NCBI GenBank assembly: GCA_020850995.1
Contig: JADZDP010000187.1
Span: 1 to 37,572, forward strand
DNA: 37,572 nucleotides
Reading direction: 5' to 3'
Origin: Deltaproteobacteria bacterium
Lineage (GTDB): Bacteria; Myxococcota; UBA727; VGSZ01
Position numbers and translations under genes: made by a program. Below are positions 16,951 to 24,564 of this stretch, piece after piece. How positions within the stretch are numbered: position 1 is the stretch's first letter; each line of letters begins with the position of its first letter. The notes under the pieces were generated by a model that saw only the letters and a list, made by a program, of their open reading frames with translations, was not told the origin of the DNA and searched no databases.

Positions 16951-19872
16951 ATGACCGCTCCCCTCCTCATGATCCCCCTCCTCGCCGCGCTCGCCCCAGT
17001 GGAAGCGCCCGTGTCGCTCACCACCGCCGAGGGCGTGGGCCTCAAGATGACCGTGCTCGACGTCGACGCCGTGGTGGTAGGGCCGCTGGCCTTCACCGAG
17101 CTGCGCCTGACCTTCGAGAACCCGCAGGATCGCGTCATCGAGGGGCGCTTCCGGCTCGTGTTGCCCGACGGCGCCGCGGTGTCGCGCTTCGCCATGAAGA
17201 TCGACGGGCAGTTCATGGAGGGCGAGGTCGTCGAGAAGCAGGCGGCGCGCCGCGCCTACGAAGACTTCTTGCACCGGCGCCAGGACCCGGCGTTGCTCGA
17301 GCAAGCGAGCCCCAACGAGTTCACCGCGCGCGTCTTCCCCATCCCCGCCAAGGGGAAGAAGGAGCTGATCGTCAGCTACAGCCAAGAGCTGGCGTCGTCG
17401 TCGACGCCCTTCGTGGTGCCGCTCCTCGGCATGCCCGAGATCGGCTCCTTCTCCGTGCGTGTGCGCCAGGGCGACGCCATCGTGGTGAGCGAGAAGAGGC
17501 AGCGCTTCGTGCCGGCGCGCGACGTGACGGTGCCGCTGTCGAGCACGCGGGCCCTGCGCAGCGAGGACGTGCTGGTGGCGCGCGTCACCCCCGTTGCTTC
17601 CAACGCACCCGCGCCCGTTGGGGGCACGCTGGTGCTCGTCGACACCAGCGCGTCGCGGGCCTTGGGCTTGGCGGCGGACTTCGCGCTCGTGCGCGAGCTC
17701 GTGCGCGGCCTCGCCGGCGTCGCCAAGGGCGCACCGCTCTCGGTGGTGGCGTTCGACCAGACCCATGCGCCGCTGTTCGAGGGGAGCTTTGGGTCCCTCG
17801 ATGACGCCGCCGTGGCGTCGTGGAGAACGCGGCGCGCGCTCGGCGCCTCGGATCTGGGCGCGGCGCTCGGCTACGCCGCCGACGTCGCGAGCGCGCGCAA
17901 GCTCTCGCGCGTGGTGCTGGTGAGCGACGGCGTGGTCACCGCCGGCGATGAGGGCGAGGCGCTGCTGCAGCGCGTGCGCCGCCTCAAAGAAGTGGGCGTG
18001 AAGCGCATCGACGCCATCGCCAGCGGCGGCATCCGCGACGACGCGGCGCTGGCGCGGCTGGTGCGCGGCACGCTGCCCGAAGACGGCGCCGTCATCGACG
18101 CGCGGCGTGGCGCCGCCGAGGCCGCGCGCCGGCTGCAGCAAAAGACCGTGAGCGGCCTCATCGTCGACGTGCCCGGCGCGGCCTGGGTGTGGCCCAAGCG
18201 CCTCGACGGCGTGCAGCCCGGCGACGAGGTGCTGGTGGTGGCGGAGCTGCCCGCGGCGGCCGCGCCCAAGGTGGTGGTGGGTGGCCGCGCGCTCGACGTG
18301 GGCACCGTCGGCGTCGCGCCAGCGCCGCTGTTGCGACGCGCGTGGGCGCGCGCCAAGATCGATCGCCTGATCGATGCGCGCGAGCGCGAGGCCGACGTCA
18401 AGGCCAGGGGCGAGATCGCCGAGCAGATCGTGCAAGTGTCGACCAAACACCGTGTGCTCTCGCCCTTCACGGCGCTCTTGGTGCTCGAGACCGAGGCCGA
18501 CTACGCGCGCTTCGGCATCGATCGTAAGGCGTTGGCCGACATCCTCAGCGTCGACGAGCGCGGGCTGGCGCTGGTCCGCCGTGGCGACGCGGTGGTGATG
18601 AAACCGCCGCCGGCGCCGCCGGCGGAAAAACGGCCATCCAAGGCCAAGCGCGCCGTGTCCGCCGAAGGCGAAGCCGAGAAGATGAACAAGGACGCAATGG
18701 AAGAGGCTGGCCCGCCGGGCGCCAAGGAGGGCGAGGAGGAGCTCGACGCCGATGACGCCGAGCCCGAGGCCAAGAAGGCCATCGCCGCCGATTCGCCACC
18801 GCCTCCACCACCTCCTCCGCCGCCCTCGTCGGCGCCGGCGCCCTCCCGCCCCGAGCCGGCGCAGGAGAGCGTGGCGCGCGAGGATCGCGCCGAGCGACGC
18901 CAAGCGGAGGAGCCCGAGCGGCCCAAGGTCGAGCCGTATACCGGTCAGTTCAAAGAGGTCATGGCGCTCCTGACGAGGGGGAAGGTCGACGACGCCGTCG
19001 CCAAGGCGCGCGGCTGGCGCGAGGAGCAGCCGGGGGACTTGCTGGCGCTGCTGGCGCTCGGCGAGGCGCTCGAGGCCAAGGGCGACCTGGTGGAGGCCGG
19101 ACGTGCCTACGGCGCGCTCATCGACCTGTTCGCGTCGCGCGCCGATATTCGGCGCCTCGCCGGCGCGCGCCTCGACCGCATCGCGGGCAAGGCGGGGAAC
19201 GGCGCCATGCTGGCCGCGCGCCTCGCCGAGGACGCCTGGGGGCGCGCCGCGGAGGATCGCCCCGATCATCCTCAAGGTCCGCGTGGCCACGCCTGGGCGC
19301 TCGTGCGCTTGCGGCGCTTCGATCAAGCGCTCGCCGTCGTCGAGCGCGCGCTCTTGCGCGGCAACCCCGACGGCCGCTTCGCTGGCGTCCCCGAGATCCT
19401 CAAGGACGATCTCGGCCTCATCGGCGCTGCGTGGACGAAGGCCGAGCCCGCCAAGGAGGGCGCCGTGCGCGCGCGCGTAGAGAAGGCCGGCGGGCGCGTG
19501 CCCACCAAACCCTCGCTGCGCTTCGTCTTGTGGTGGGAGACCGACGCCAACGACGTCGACTTCCACATCCACGACGGCAAACGGAACCACGCCTTCTACT
19601 CGCAGCGCGAGCTCCGCACCGGCGGCAGGCTCTACGCCGACGTCACCACCGGCTTCGGGCCGGAGTGCTTCACCATCGAGGGCGCGCCCAAGGCTTTCCC
19701 CTACAAGCTCGAGGCCCACTACTACTCCATGGGCCCCATGGGTTTCGGCATGGGCGCGCTGCGCGTGGTGCAACACGACGGCAAGGGCGAGATCAAGGTC
19801 GAGGACCGGCCCTTCATCATCATGGTCGACGGCGCGTTCGTCGACCTCGGTGTGGTCACGCGGCCGCTGTGA
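16951..19872 (+). CDS. VIT-VWA protein with C-terminal DUF2135 domain
   Basis: 973 residues from ATG 16951. A hydrophobic N-terminus (MTAPLLMIPLLAALAPVEA) probably acts as signal peptide. A VIT domain (~25-160) is followed by a von Willebrand A domain (~222-390) whose metal site starts DTSAS (D231, S233, S235). After ~520 comes a Lys/Glu-rich low-complexity stretch with a ten-proline run near 615-626, then a TPR-like helical part (~665-830), then a DUF2135 (YfaP-like) beta domain (~850-973) with VLWWETDANDVDFHIHD and DVTTGFGPECF. VIT-VWA proteins mediate protein contacts; the role here is inferred as envelope-associated binding. The 294-bp spacer upstream holds the inverted repeat and hairpins. 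It ends 3 bp before the stop of the convergent kinase gene. Confidence 0.9.
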   Translation: MTAPLLMIPLLAALAPVEAPVSLTTAEGVGLKMTVLDVDAVVVGPLAFTELRLTFENPQDRVIEGRFRLVLPDGAAVSRFAMKIDGQFMEGEVVEKQAARRAYEDFLHRRQDPALLEQASPNEFTARVFPIPAKGKKELIVSYSQELASSSTPFVVPLLGMPEIGSFSVRVRQGDAIVVSEKRQRFVPARDVTVPLSSTRALRSEDVLVARVTPVASNAPAPVGGTLVLVDTSASRALGLAADFALVRELVRGLAGVAKGAPLSVVAFDQTHAPLFEGSFGSLDDAAVASWRTRRALGASDLGAALGYAADVASARKLSRVVLVSDGVVTAGDEGEALLQRVRRLKEVGVKRIDAIASGGIRDDAALARLVRGTLPEDGAVIDARRGAAEAARRLQQKTVSGLIVDVPGAAWVWPKRLDGVQPGDEVLVVAELPAAAAPKVVVGGRALDVGTVGVAPAPLLRRAWARAKIDRLIDAREREADVKARGEIAEQIVQVSTKHRVLSPFTALLVLETEADYARFGIDRKALADILSVDERGLALVRRGDAVVMKPPPAPPAEKRPSKAKRAVSAEGEAEKMNKDAMEEAGPPGAKEGEEELDADDAEPEAKKAIAADSPPPPPPPPPPSSAPAPSRPEPAQESVAREDRAERRQAEEPERPKVEPYTGQFKEVMALLTRGKVDDAVAKARGWREEQPGDLLALLALGEALEAKGDLVEAGRAYGALIDLFASRADIRRLAGARLDRIAGKAGNGAMLAARLAEDAWGRAAEDRPDHPQGPRGHAWALVRLRRFDQALAVVERALLRGNPDGRFAGVPEILKDDLGLIGAAWTKAEPAKEGAVRARVEKAGGRVPTKPSLRFVLWWETDANDVDFHIHDGKRNHAFYSQRELRTGGRLYADVTTGFGPECFTIEGAPKAFPYKLEAHYYSMGPMGFGMGALRVVQHDGKGEIKVEDRPFIIMVDGAFVDLGVVTRPL

Positions 19873-19875
19873 CCG

Positions 19876-22347
19876 TCACGGGGGCGCGCTCTTGGCCAGG
19901 CGAAAGCCGAAGTTGGTGAACACGATGTGCGGCAGGTAGCCGTGGCGGAAGGCCAGGCGACAGTAGTGCGGGTTGAAGTACCAGGCGCCACCGCGCAGCG
20001 CGCGCGTCTCTTGCCCGGCGTCGAAGAACGAGTCGGTCCACTCGCGGATGCCGCCGGCGGCGTCGCGCATGCCATAGGGGCTCTCGTCGACGGGAAAGCT
20101 GCCCACGGGCTCGGGTTGCGGTCGCCCGGGGCGCGACAGCGCCATCTTGCAGAAGCTCGGATCGAAGCCGTTGCCCCAGGGGAAGAAGCGCCCATCTGCG
20201 CCGCGCGCCGCCTTCTCCCACTCCGCCTCGGTCGGCAGGCGCAAGCGTTCGCCCGTCTTCGCGGCCAGGTGTGACGCGTACATCTCGGCGTCGTAGTACG
20301 ACACGCCCATCACCGGCGCGTCGGCGAACACGGGGTTGCCGTCGGCGTCGCGCGCGGGCAGCGCGTAACGCCCGTCGCTGCCCTGCTCCCACAGCGCTCC
20401 GCCCTCGGGCTTGGTGCGCGGCACGTGCTGACGCGCCAGGTGCGGGCTCTCGGCGGCCAGGTCGTTCAAGAACTCGCAGTACTGCGCGCAAGTCACGGGG
20501 TAGCGCGCGATGAAGTAGTCGGGCAGCAGGCGCTCGGTGCGCGGCTCGCTGTTGAGCGCGATCTCGTCGCCGCCCGCCAGGTAGGGGCCCGCGGGTATGT
20601 GCACGAAGCCGGCCCCCACGATCTCGTCTGGGTACAGGCGGGGCTCGAGGCGCAGCGCGCTCGCGCGCGCCACCAGCACGCTGAGCTGCGCCGTGCGCAT
20701 GCCGGGCGCCGCGATCTCGAACAAATAGCTACCGGCGGCGAGCTTCGCGTCCACCAGCGCCGCTTGGGCGATCAGGTCGCCCTGCACCAGCTTTTTGCCC
20801 TGCTCGACGACGCGCCAGCCCATGACGCGCGCGCCGGGCGTGCTCGGCACCAGCGTTACCACGCCCGCGCCGTCGAGCACCGCGGCGTAGCGCCCGCGAT
20901 GGAAACGCTCGACCTGCCGGCGATGGAGCTGCTGGTCGAGCTTCTTGCCGCGCGCCTCGGCGTCGAGGAAGAGCGCCAGGTGCAGATCGGCGAGCACGTC
21001 TTGCGGCGGCAGCCAGCTGGGGTCGATGGAGCTCGCGTGCGCATACGCGTCGAGGGCGGTGGCCAGCGCCTCCTCTTGGTCGAGCGCGACCTGCACCAGG
21101 CGATCTTCGACCGCCCACAGCGGCGCTTTCTTGCCCTCGCCGTCGAAGGGCTTGATGCTGAGCGCCAGCTCGGCGTGGCGCAGAGCAAGCGATCGCTCCT
21201 CGGCGCGCAGCGCTTCGAGGCGGGTGCGCGCCTGCTCGCCCGCGTCGAAGAAGCCGCTGGCCTGCGCGCGGCGCCGTGTGCCGGTGAGCCAGTCCTCGAT
21301 CGCCATCTGCAGCTCGAGCGCGCTATCGAAGCGCTTCTTCGGCGTCTGCTCGAGGCAGCGCATGCACACCGCTTCGATCTCCTCCGAGATCTCGCGCTGG
21401 GGCGCGCGTCGCCGAGGAGGGATGGCGCCGCCGAGCTGCCGCAACAGGTCGTCGAGCCCGCGCGCCGGGTACACCGGCTGCAGCGTCAAGAGCTCGTACA
21501 AGATGGCGCCGAGCGCGTACACGTCGGCGCGTCGATCGACCATCACGCCGTGCGCTTGTTCAGGCGCCATGTACGGGATGGTGCCGGAGATGATGCCGAC
21601 CGACTCGGGCGCATCCTCGGGGAAGCGCACCGTCGTCGAACCGGCGCGCGGCGGTGGCAGCGGGTCCTTGCGCGCCAGGCCCCAATCGCTCACCGCCACC
21701 TCACCGTGCTCGCCGATGAGGATGTTGCCGGGCTTGAGATCGCAGTGGACCACGCCGCGCGCGTGTGCGTAGCCCACGGCGCGCACGATCTCGAGGAACA
21801 TGATGCCGAGCCGTACGCGTGGAAAGCGCGCCACCGTCTCGGGGTCGCTGTTTGCGAGCGCGTTCATCACGTCGCGCAGCGAGGCGCCACGGAGGCGCTT
21901 CATGGTGAAGTAGGCCTCGCCGGTCTCGAGCACTCCGCTCTCGTGCACGGGCACGATGTTCGGGTGCTCGAGCTGGGCGGTGATCTTGGCTTCTTGCTGG
22001 AACATCAGGCGCGCGTGCGGCGTGGCCACCTCGGCGCGCAGCCGCTTGAGCGCCACCTGGCGCGTGAGCGCGGTGTCGTCGACTTCGAACACGTCACCCA
22101 TGCCACCGCGCCCGATGAGCGAGAGCAGCTCGTACTTCGAACGGACCCCTTGGCGCGGCGGCGGCGCGCTGGCGCCGGTGGCGGTCTGCGTGGGCGGCAG
22201 CTCCCCCGAGATCAGGTGCGTCGCCGATGACTGGGCGTCGTGATCGACGGGCGGGCGATCGGCAACCACGTCGGTGATGCGCTGGCGGTCGGCGTCGTTG
22301 AAGGTCTGCGTCGCAGCCGAGGTGAACTGCGTCGGCGGGCGCACCAT
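19876..22347 (-). CDS. Ser/Thr protein kinase fused to a formylglycine-enzyme-like (SUMF1/FGE) domain
   Basis: 823 residues from ATG 22347. After a Thr/Pro-rich tail, the kinase domain (~72-370) has the Gly loop GRGGMGDVFEV, K101 in VALKRL, E119, the catalytic loop HCDLKPGN (201-208, Cys in place of the Arg of HRD) and DWG (221-223) in place of DFG, a form common in bacterial Pkn proteins. A linker with coiled-coil character (~375-470) leads to the C-terminal FGE-sulfatase fold (~575-823) with LPTEAEWEKAARG, FPWGNGFD and GGAWYFNPHYC. The first of the two active-site cysteines of true formylglycine enzymes is replaced by Phe, so it is probably a binding module. An in-frame GTG at 22413 with GAGGAG close before it is an alternative start. 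No transmembrane helix is seen. Confidence 0.88.
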   Translation of the reverse strand: MVRPPTQFTSAATQTFNDADRQRITDVVADRPPVDHDAQSSATHLISGELPPTQTATGASAPPPRQGVRSKYELLSLIGRGGMGDVFEVDDTALTRQVALKRLRAEVATPHARLMFQQEAKITAQLEHPNIVPVHESGVLETGEAYFTMKRLRGASLRDVMNALANSDPETVARFPRVRLGIMFLEIVRAVGYAHARGVVHCDLKPGNILIGEHGEVAVSDWGLARKDPLPPPRAGSTTVRFPEDAPESVGIISGTIPYMAPEQAHGVMVDRRADVYALGAILYELLTLQPVYPARGLDDLLRQLGGAIPPRRRAPQREISEEIEAVCMRCLEQTPKKRFDSALELQMAIEDWLTGTRRRAQASGFFDAGEQARTRLEALRAEERSLALRHAELALSIKPFDGEGKKAPLWAVEDRLVQVALDQEEALATALDAYAHASSIDPSWLPPQDVLADLHLALFLDAEARGKKLDQQLHRRQVERFHRGRYAAVLDGAGVVTLVPSTPGARVMGWRVVEQGKKLVQGDLIAQAALVDAKLAAGSYLFEIAAPGMRTAQLSVLVARASALRLEPRLYPDEIVGAGFVHIPAGPYLAGGDEIALNSEPRTERLLPDYFIARYPVTCAQYCEFLNDLAAESPHLARQHVPRTKPEGGALWEQGSDGRYALPARDADGNPVFADAPVMGVSYYDAEMYASHLAAKTGERLRLPTEAEWEKAARGADGRFFPWGNGFDPSFCKMALSRPGRPQPEPVGSFPVDESPYGMRDAAGGIREWTDSFFDAGQETRALRGGAWYFNPHYCRLAFRHGYLPHIVFTNFGFRLAKSAPP

Positions 22348-22494
22348 GGTCTGCTGCAGCGCCGGTGGGCTGACCTGCTCCTGCGACGGGTGTTCTGGCC
22401 TGCGCTTGCGCACGCGCTCCTCGCTGCGCAGGCTAGCAGAGGCCGAGGGCCGACCGCTCGCGCCGCTGGTGGGCGCTTTTCCCCGGCGCGGCGC

Positions 22495-22508
22495 CGGTGC
22501 TAGCACCG
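22495..22508. promoter_or_regulatory. 14-bp perfect palindrome at the patD start, candidate operator
   Basis: CGGTGCTAGCACCG reads identically on both strands and ends 4 nt before the patD ATG, occupying the place where a ribosome site would be; no Shine-Dalgarno sequence is visible. It lies in the divergent spacer with the kinase gene. A dimeric repressor bound here would block patD; alternatively it forms a hairpin in the mRNA. Function is inferred. Confidence 0.4.
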
Positions 22509-22512
22509 CACC

Positions 22513-23943
22513 ATGCAAACGAAGATGCTGATCGACGGTGCGTTCGTGGAGGGGGCCGGCGAGGCCGAGCAGATCGTGGCGCCCGCCACCGGCGAACGCA
22601 TCGCCACCGTGCGCGAGGCCAGCGCCGAACAGGTCGACCTCGCCGTGCAAGCGGCGGCACGCGCGTTCACCGGCTGGGCGCGCACCTCGCCCAAGGAGCG
22701 CGCCGCCCTGCTCATGCGCCTGGCCGACGCCATGGAGCGCGAGGCGGCGCGCTTCGGCGCCCTCGAGGCCGACAACTGCGGCAAGCCCTACGGCGCGGCG
22801 TTGAACGACGATCTGCCCGCCACCATCGACGTGCTGCGCTTCTTCGCCGGCGCCGTGCGCGCCCAGACCGGCGCCATCGGCGGCGAGTACCTGCCGGGCT
22901 TCACCTCGATGATCCGCCGCGATCCCCTGGGCGTGGTCGCCTCGGTGGCGCCGTGGAACTACCCGGTGATGATGGCGGCGTGGAAGATCGGGCCCGCGCT
23001 CGCCGCCGGCAACACGGTGGTGCTCAAGCCCTCCGAACAGACCCCGCTGACGACGCTGTTGCTGGCCGAGCTGGCCGCGGACATCTTTCCGAAGGGCGTG
23101 CTCAACGTCGTGTGCGGCCGCGGCCCGAGCGTGGGCGCGCCGCTCACCTCGCACCCGAAGGTGGCCATGGTCTCGCTCACCGGCGACGTGGGCACGGGGC
23201 AGCGCATCCTGCAGCAGGCCGCCACCACCATCAAACGCACGCACCTCGAGCTCGGCGGCAAGGCGCCGGTGCTGGTGCTCGACGACGCCGACCTCGGCGC
23301 CGTCACGACCGGCCTGCGCGCGTTCGGCTTTTACAACGCGGGCCAAGACTGCACGGCGGCCTGCCGCGTGTACGCGCACAAGAAGATCTACGACAACTTG
23401 GTGGCCGACCTGAGCGCCGCCGTGAAGACCATCAAGGTGGGCGCCCCGCGCCACGACGGCGTCGAGATGGGCGCGCTCATCTCCGATCGCCAACTGCAGC
23501 GCGTCACCGGCTTCGTGGAGCGCGCCCGCGCCAACAGCCACGTCGATGTCACCGCGGGCGGCGCGCGCAAGGTGCTGGGCGGCGGCTTCTTCTTCGAGCC
23601 CACCGTGGTGGCGCATGCCAAGCACGACGACGAGATCGTGCAGAAAGAGGTGTTCGGTCCGGTGGTGAGCATCACCCGCGTCGACGACGTCGACCAGGCC
23701 ATCGCCTGGGCCAACGACTGCGACTACGGCCTGGCCTCATCGGTGTGGACGCGCGACGTGGGCAAGGCCATGCGCGTCGCCGCCGAGCTGCAGTACGGCT
23801 GCACCTGGGTCAACACCCACTTCATGCTGGTCAACGAGATGCCGCACGGCGGGCTCAAGCGCTCGGGCTACGGCAAAGACATGTCGATGTACGCGCTCGA
23901 GGACTACTCGGTGGTGCGGCACGTCATGGTCAAGCACGGGTAG
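22513..23943 (+). CDS. patD: Gamma-aminobutyraldehyde dehydrogenase
   Basis: 476 residues, a complete NAD(P)+-dependent aldehyde dehydrogenase. It oxidises 4-aminobutanal to GABA in putrescine breakdown. The resemblance to E. coli PatD runs end to end: TSMIRRDPLGVVASVAPWNY, the general-base E246 in THLELGGKAP, catalytic C280 in NAGQDCTAACR, EVFGPVVSITR, and the C-terminal YGCTWVNTHFMLVNEMPHGG and GYGKDMSMYALEDYSVVRH. Length is the same as E. coli PatD. Betaine-aldehyde dehydrogenase is the nearest alternative. Its stop codon directly abuts the stop of the convergent gene with no spacer. A lipoprotein flavin amine oxidase 6.5 kb away could make the substrate. A palindrome covers the expected ribosome-binding region. 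Confidence 0.92.
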   Translation: MQTKMLIDGAFVEGAGEAEQIVAPATGERIATVREASAEQVDLAVQAAARAFTGWARTSPKERAALLMRLADAMEREAARFGALEADNCGKPYGAALNDDLPATIDVLRFFAGAVRAQTGAIGGEYLPGFTSMIRRDPLGVVASVAPWNYPVMMAAWKIGPALAAGNTVVLKPSEQTPLTTLLLAELAADIFPKGVLNVVCGRGPSVGAPLTSHPKVAMVSLTGDVGTGQRILQQAATTIKRTHLELGGKAPVLVLDDADLGAVTTGLRAFGFYNAGQDCTAACRVYAHKKIYDNLVADLSAAVKTIKVGAPRHDGVEMGALISDRQLQRVTGFVERARANSHVDVTAGGARKVLGGGFFFEPTVVAHAKHDDEIVQKEVFGPVVSITRVDDVDQAIAWANDCDYGLASSVWTRDVGKAMRVAAELQYGCTWVNTHFMLVNEMPHGGLKRSGYGKDMSMYALEDYSVVRHVMVKHG

Positions 23944-24564
23944 TCACTTGGCCGGCGGCGCCGGCTTCGGCTTGAGCGCCTCGGCGAACCAGCCGCCGGT
24001 CATGCCCGACAAGAGCGCGCTCAGCTCCTCGATGCGCAGCTCGACCGTCAAGCGGCGCGTGGGGTCCTTCTCGGACAGCAGCGCCAATTGCAGGCGTCGC
24101 CGCGCGAAGTACAGCTGCGTGACGCGCGCGATGACGTCGCGCTGCACGTCGGCCAGCGCCACCACGTCGAGCTCCTCGGCATTGAACACGAAGCGCGGCA
24201 GGTCCCACGCGAGCGCGGTGCGCACCTCGAGCGCGCTGCCGGTGGCCCCGCGCGTCACCCAGGGCTTGCTCGGGTCGTACTCGTCGAGCACGGTGGTGTC
24301 GTCGATGGTGGCGCCGGTGGCGCCGCCCGAGACCTCGAAGGTCGGCACCGCCGCCTTCCAGCTCGCCGCCGCGCGCATGCCGGCCACACGCTCCGGGTTG
24401 ACGCCGAAGTGCTTGAGGGCCTCGGACTGCACCGCCTCGATGGGCGGCTCCTTGGCCTTGAGGGCGGCGAGCGCGGCGCCCAGCTCGTCGTCGGCGCGGG
24501 CAGGCAGGGCGGCGCCGAGCAGGGCGCAGGTCAAGCACAGGCGGGGTACCATCGTCAGGCTCAT
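23944..24564 (-). CDS. Secreted protein with one copy of an unnamed repeated module
   Basis: 206 residues from ATG 24564, with a strong GGAGGA 6 nt before it and a 4-bp overlap (ATGA) with the stop of the upstream gene. Residues 1-24 are a signal peptide ending ALPARA-DD. The rest is a single module: a helical start (ALKHFGVNPERVAGMRAAA), SWKAAVPTFEVSGG, KPWVTRGATGSALEVRTAL, AWDLPRFVFNAEEL, a long Arg-rich helix (VIARVTQLYFARRRLQLAL) and IEELSALLSGMTGGWF. The same order of motifs ends the upstream protein. The mix of short beta segments and a long amphipathic helix suggests an envelope protein, perhaps outer-membrane or TolC-like in architecture, but I do not recognise a named family. Confidence 0.8.
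   Translation of the reverse strand: MSLTMVPRLCLTCALLGAALPARADDELGAALAALKAKEPPIEAVQSEALKHFGVNPERVAGMRAAASWKAAVPTFEVSGGATGATIDDTTVLDEYDPSKPWVTRGATGSALEVRTALAWDLPRFVFNAEELDVVALADVQRDVIARVTQLYFARRRLQLALLSEKDPTRRLTVELRIEELSALLSGMTGGWFAEALKPKPAPPAK

Noticed and set aside
16939..19776. A 945-codon minus-strand frame rich in His/Arg/Gly
   Set aside because: It is antisense to the VIT-VWA gene, whose domains are clear; composition is typical of a shadow frame.
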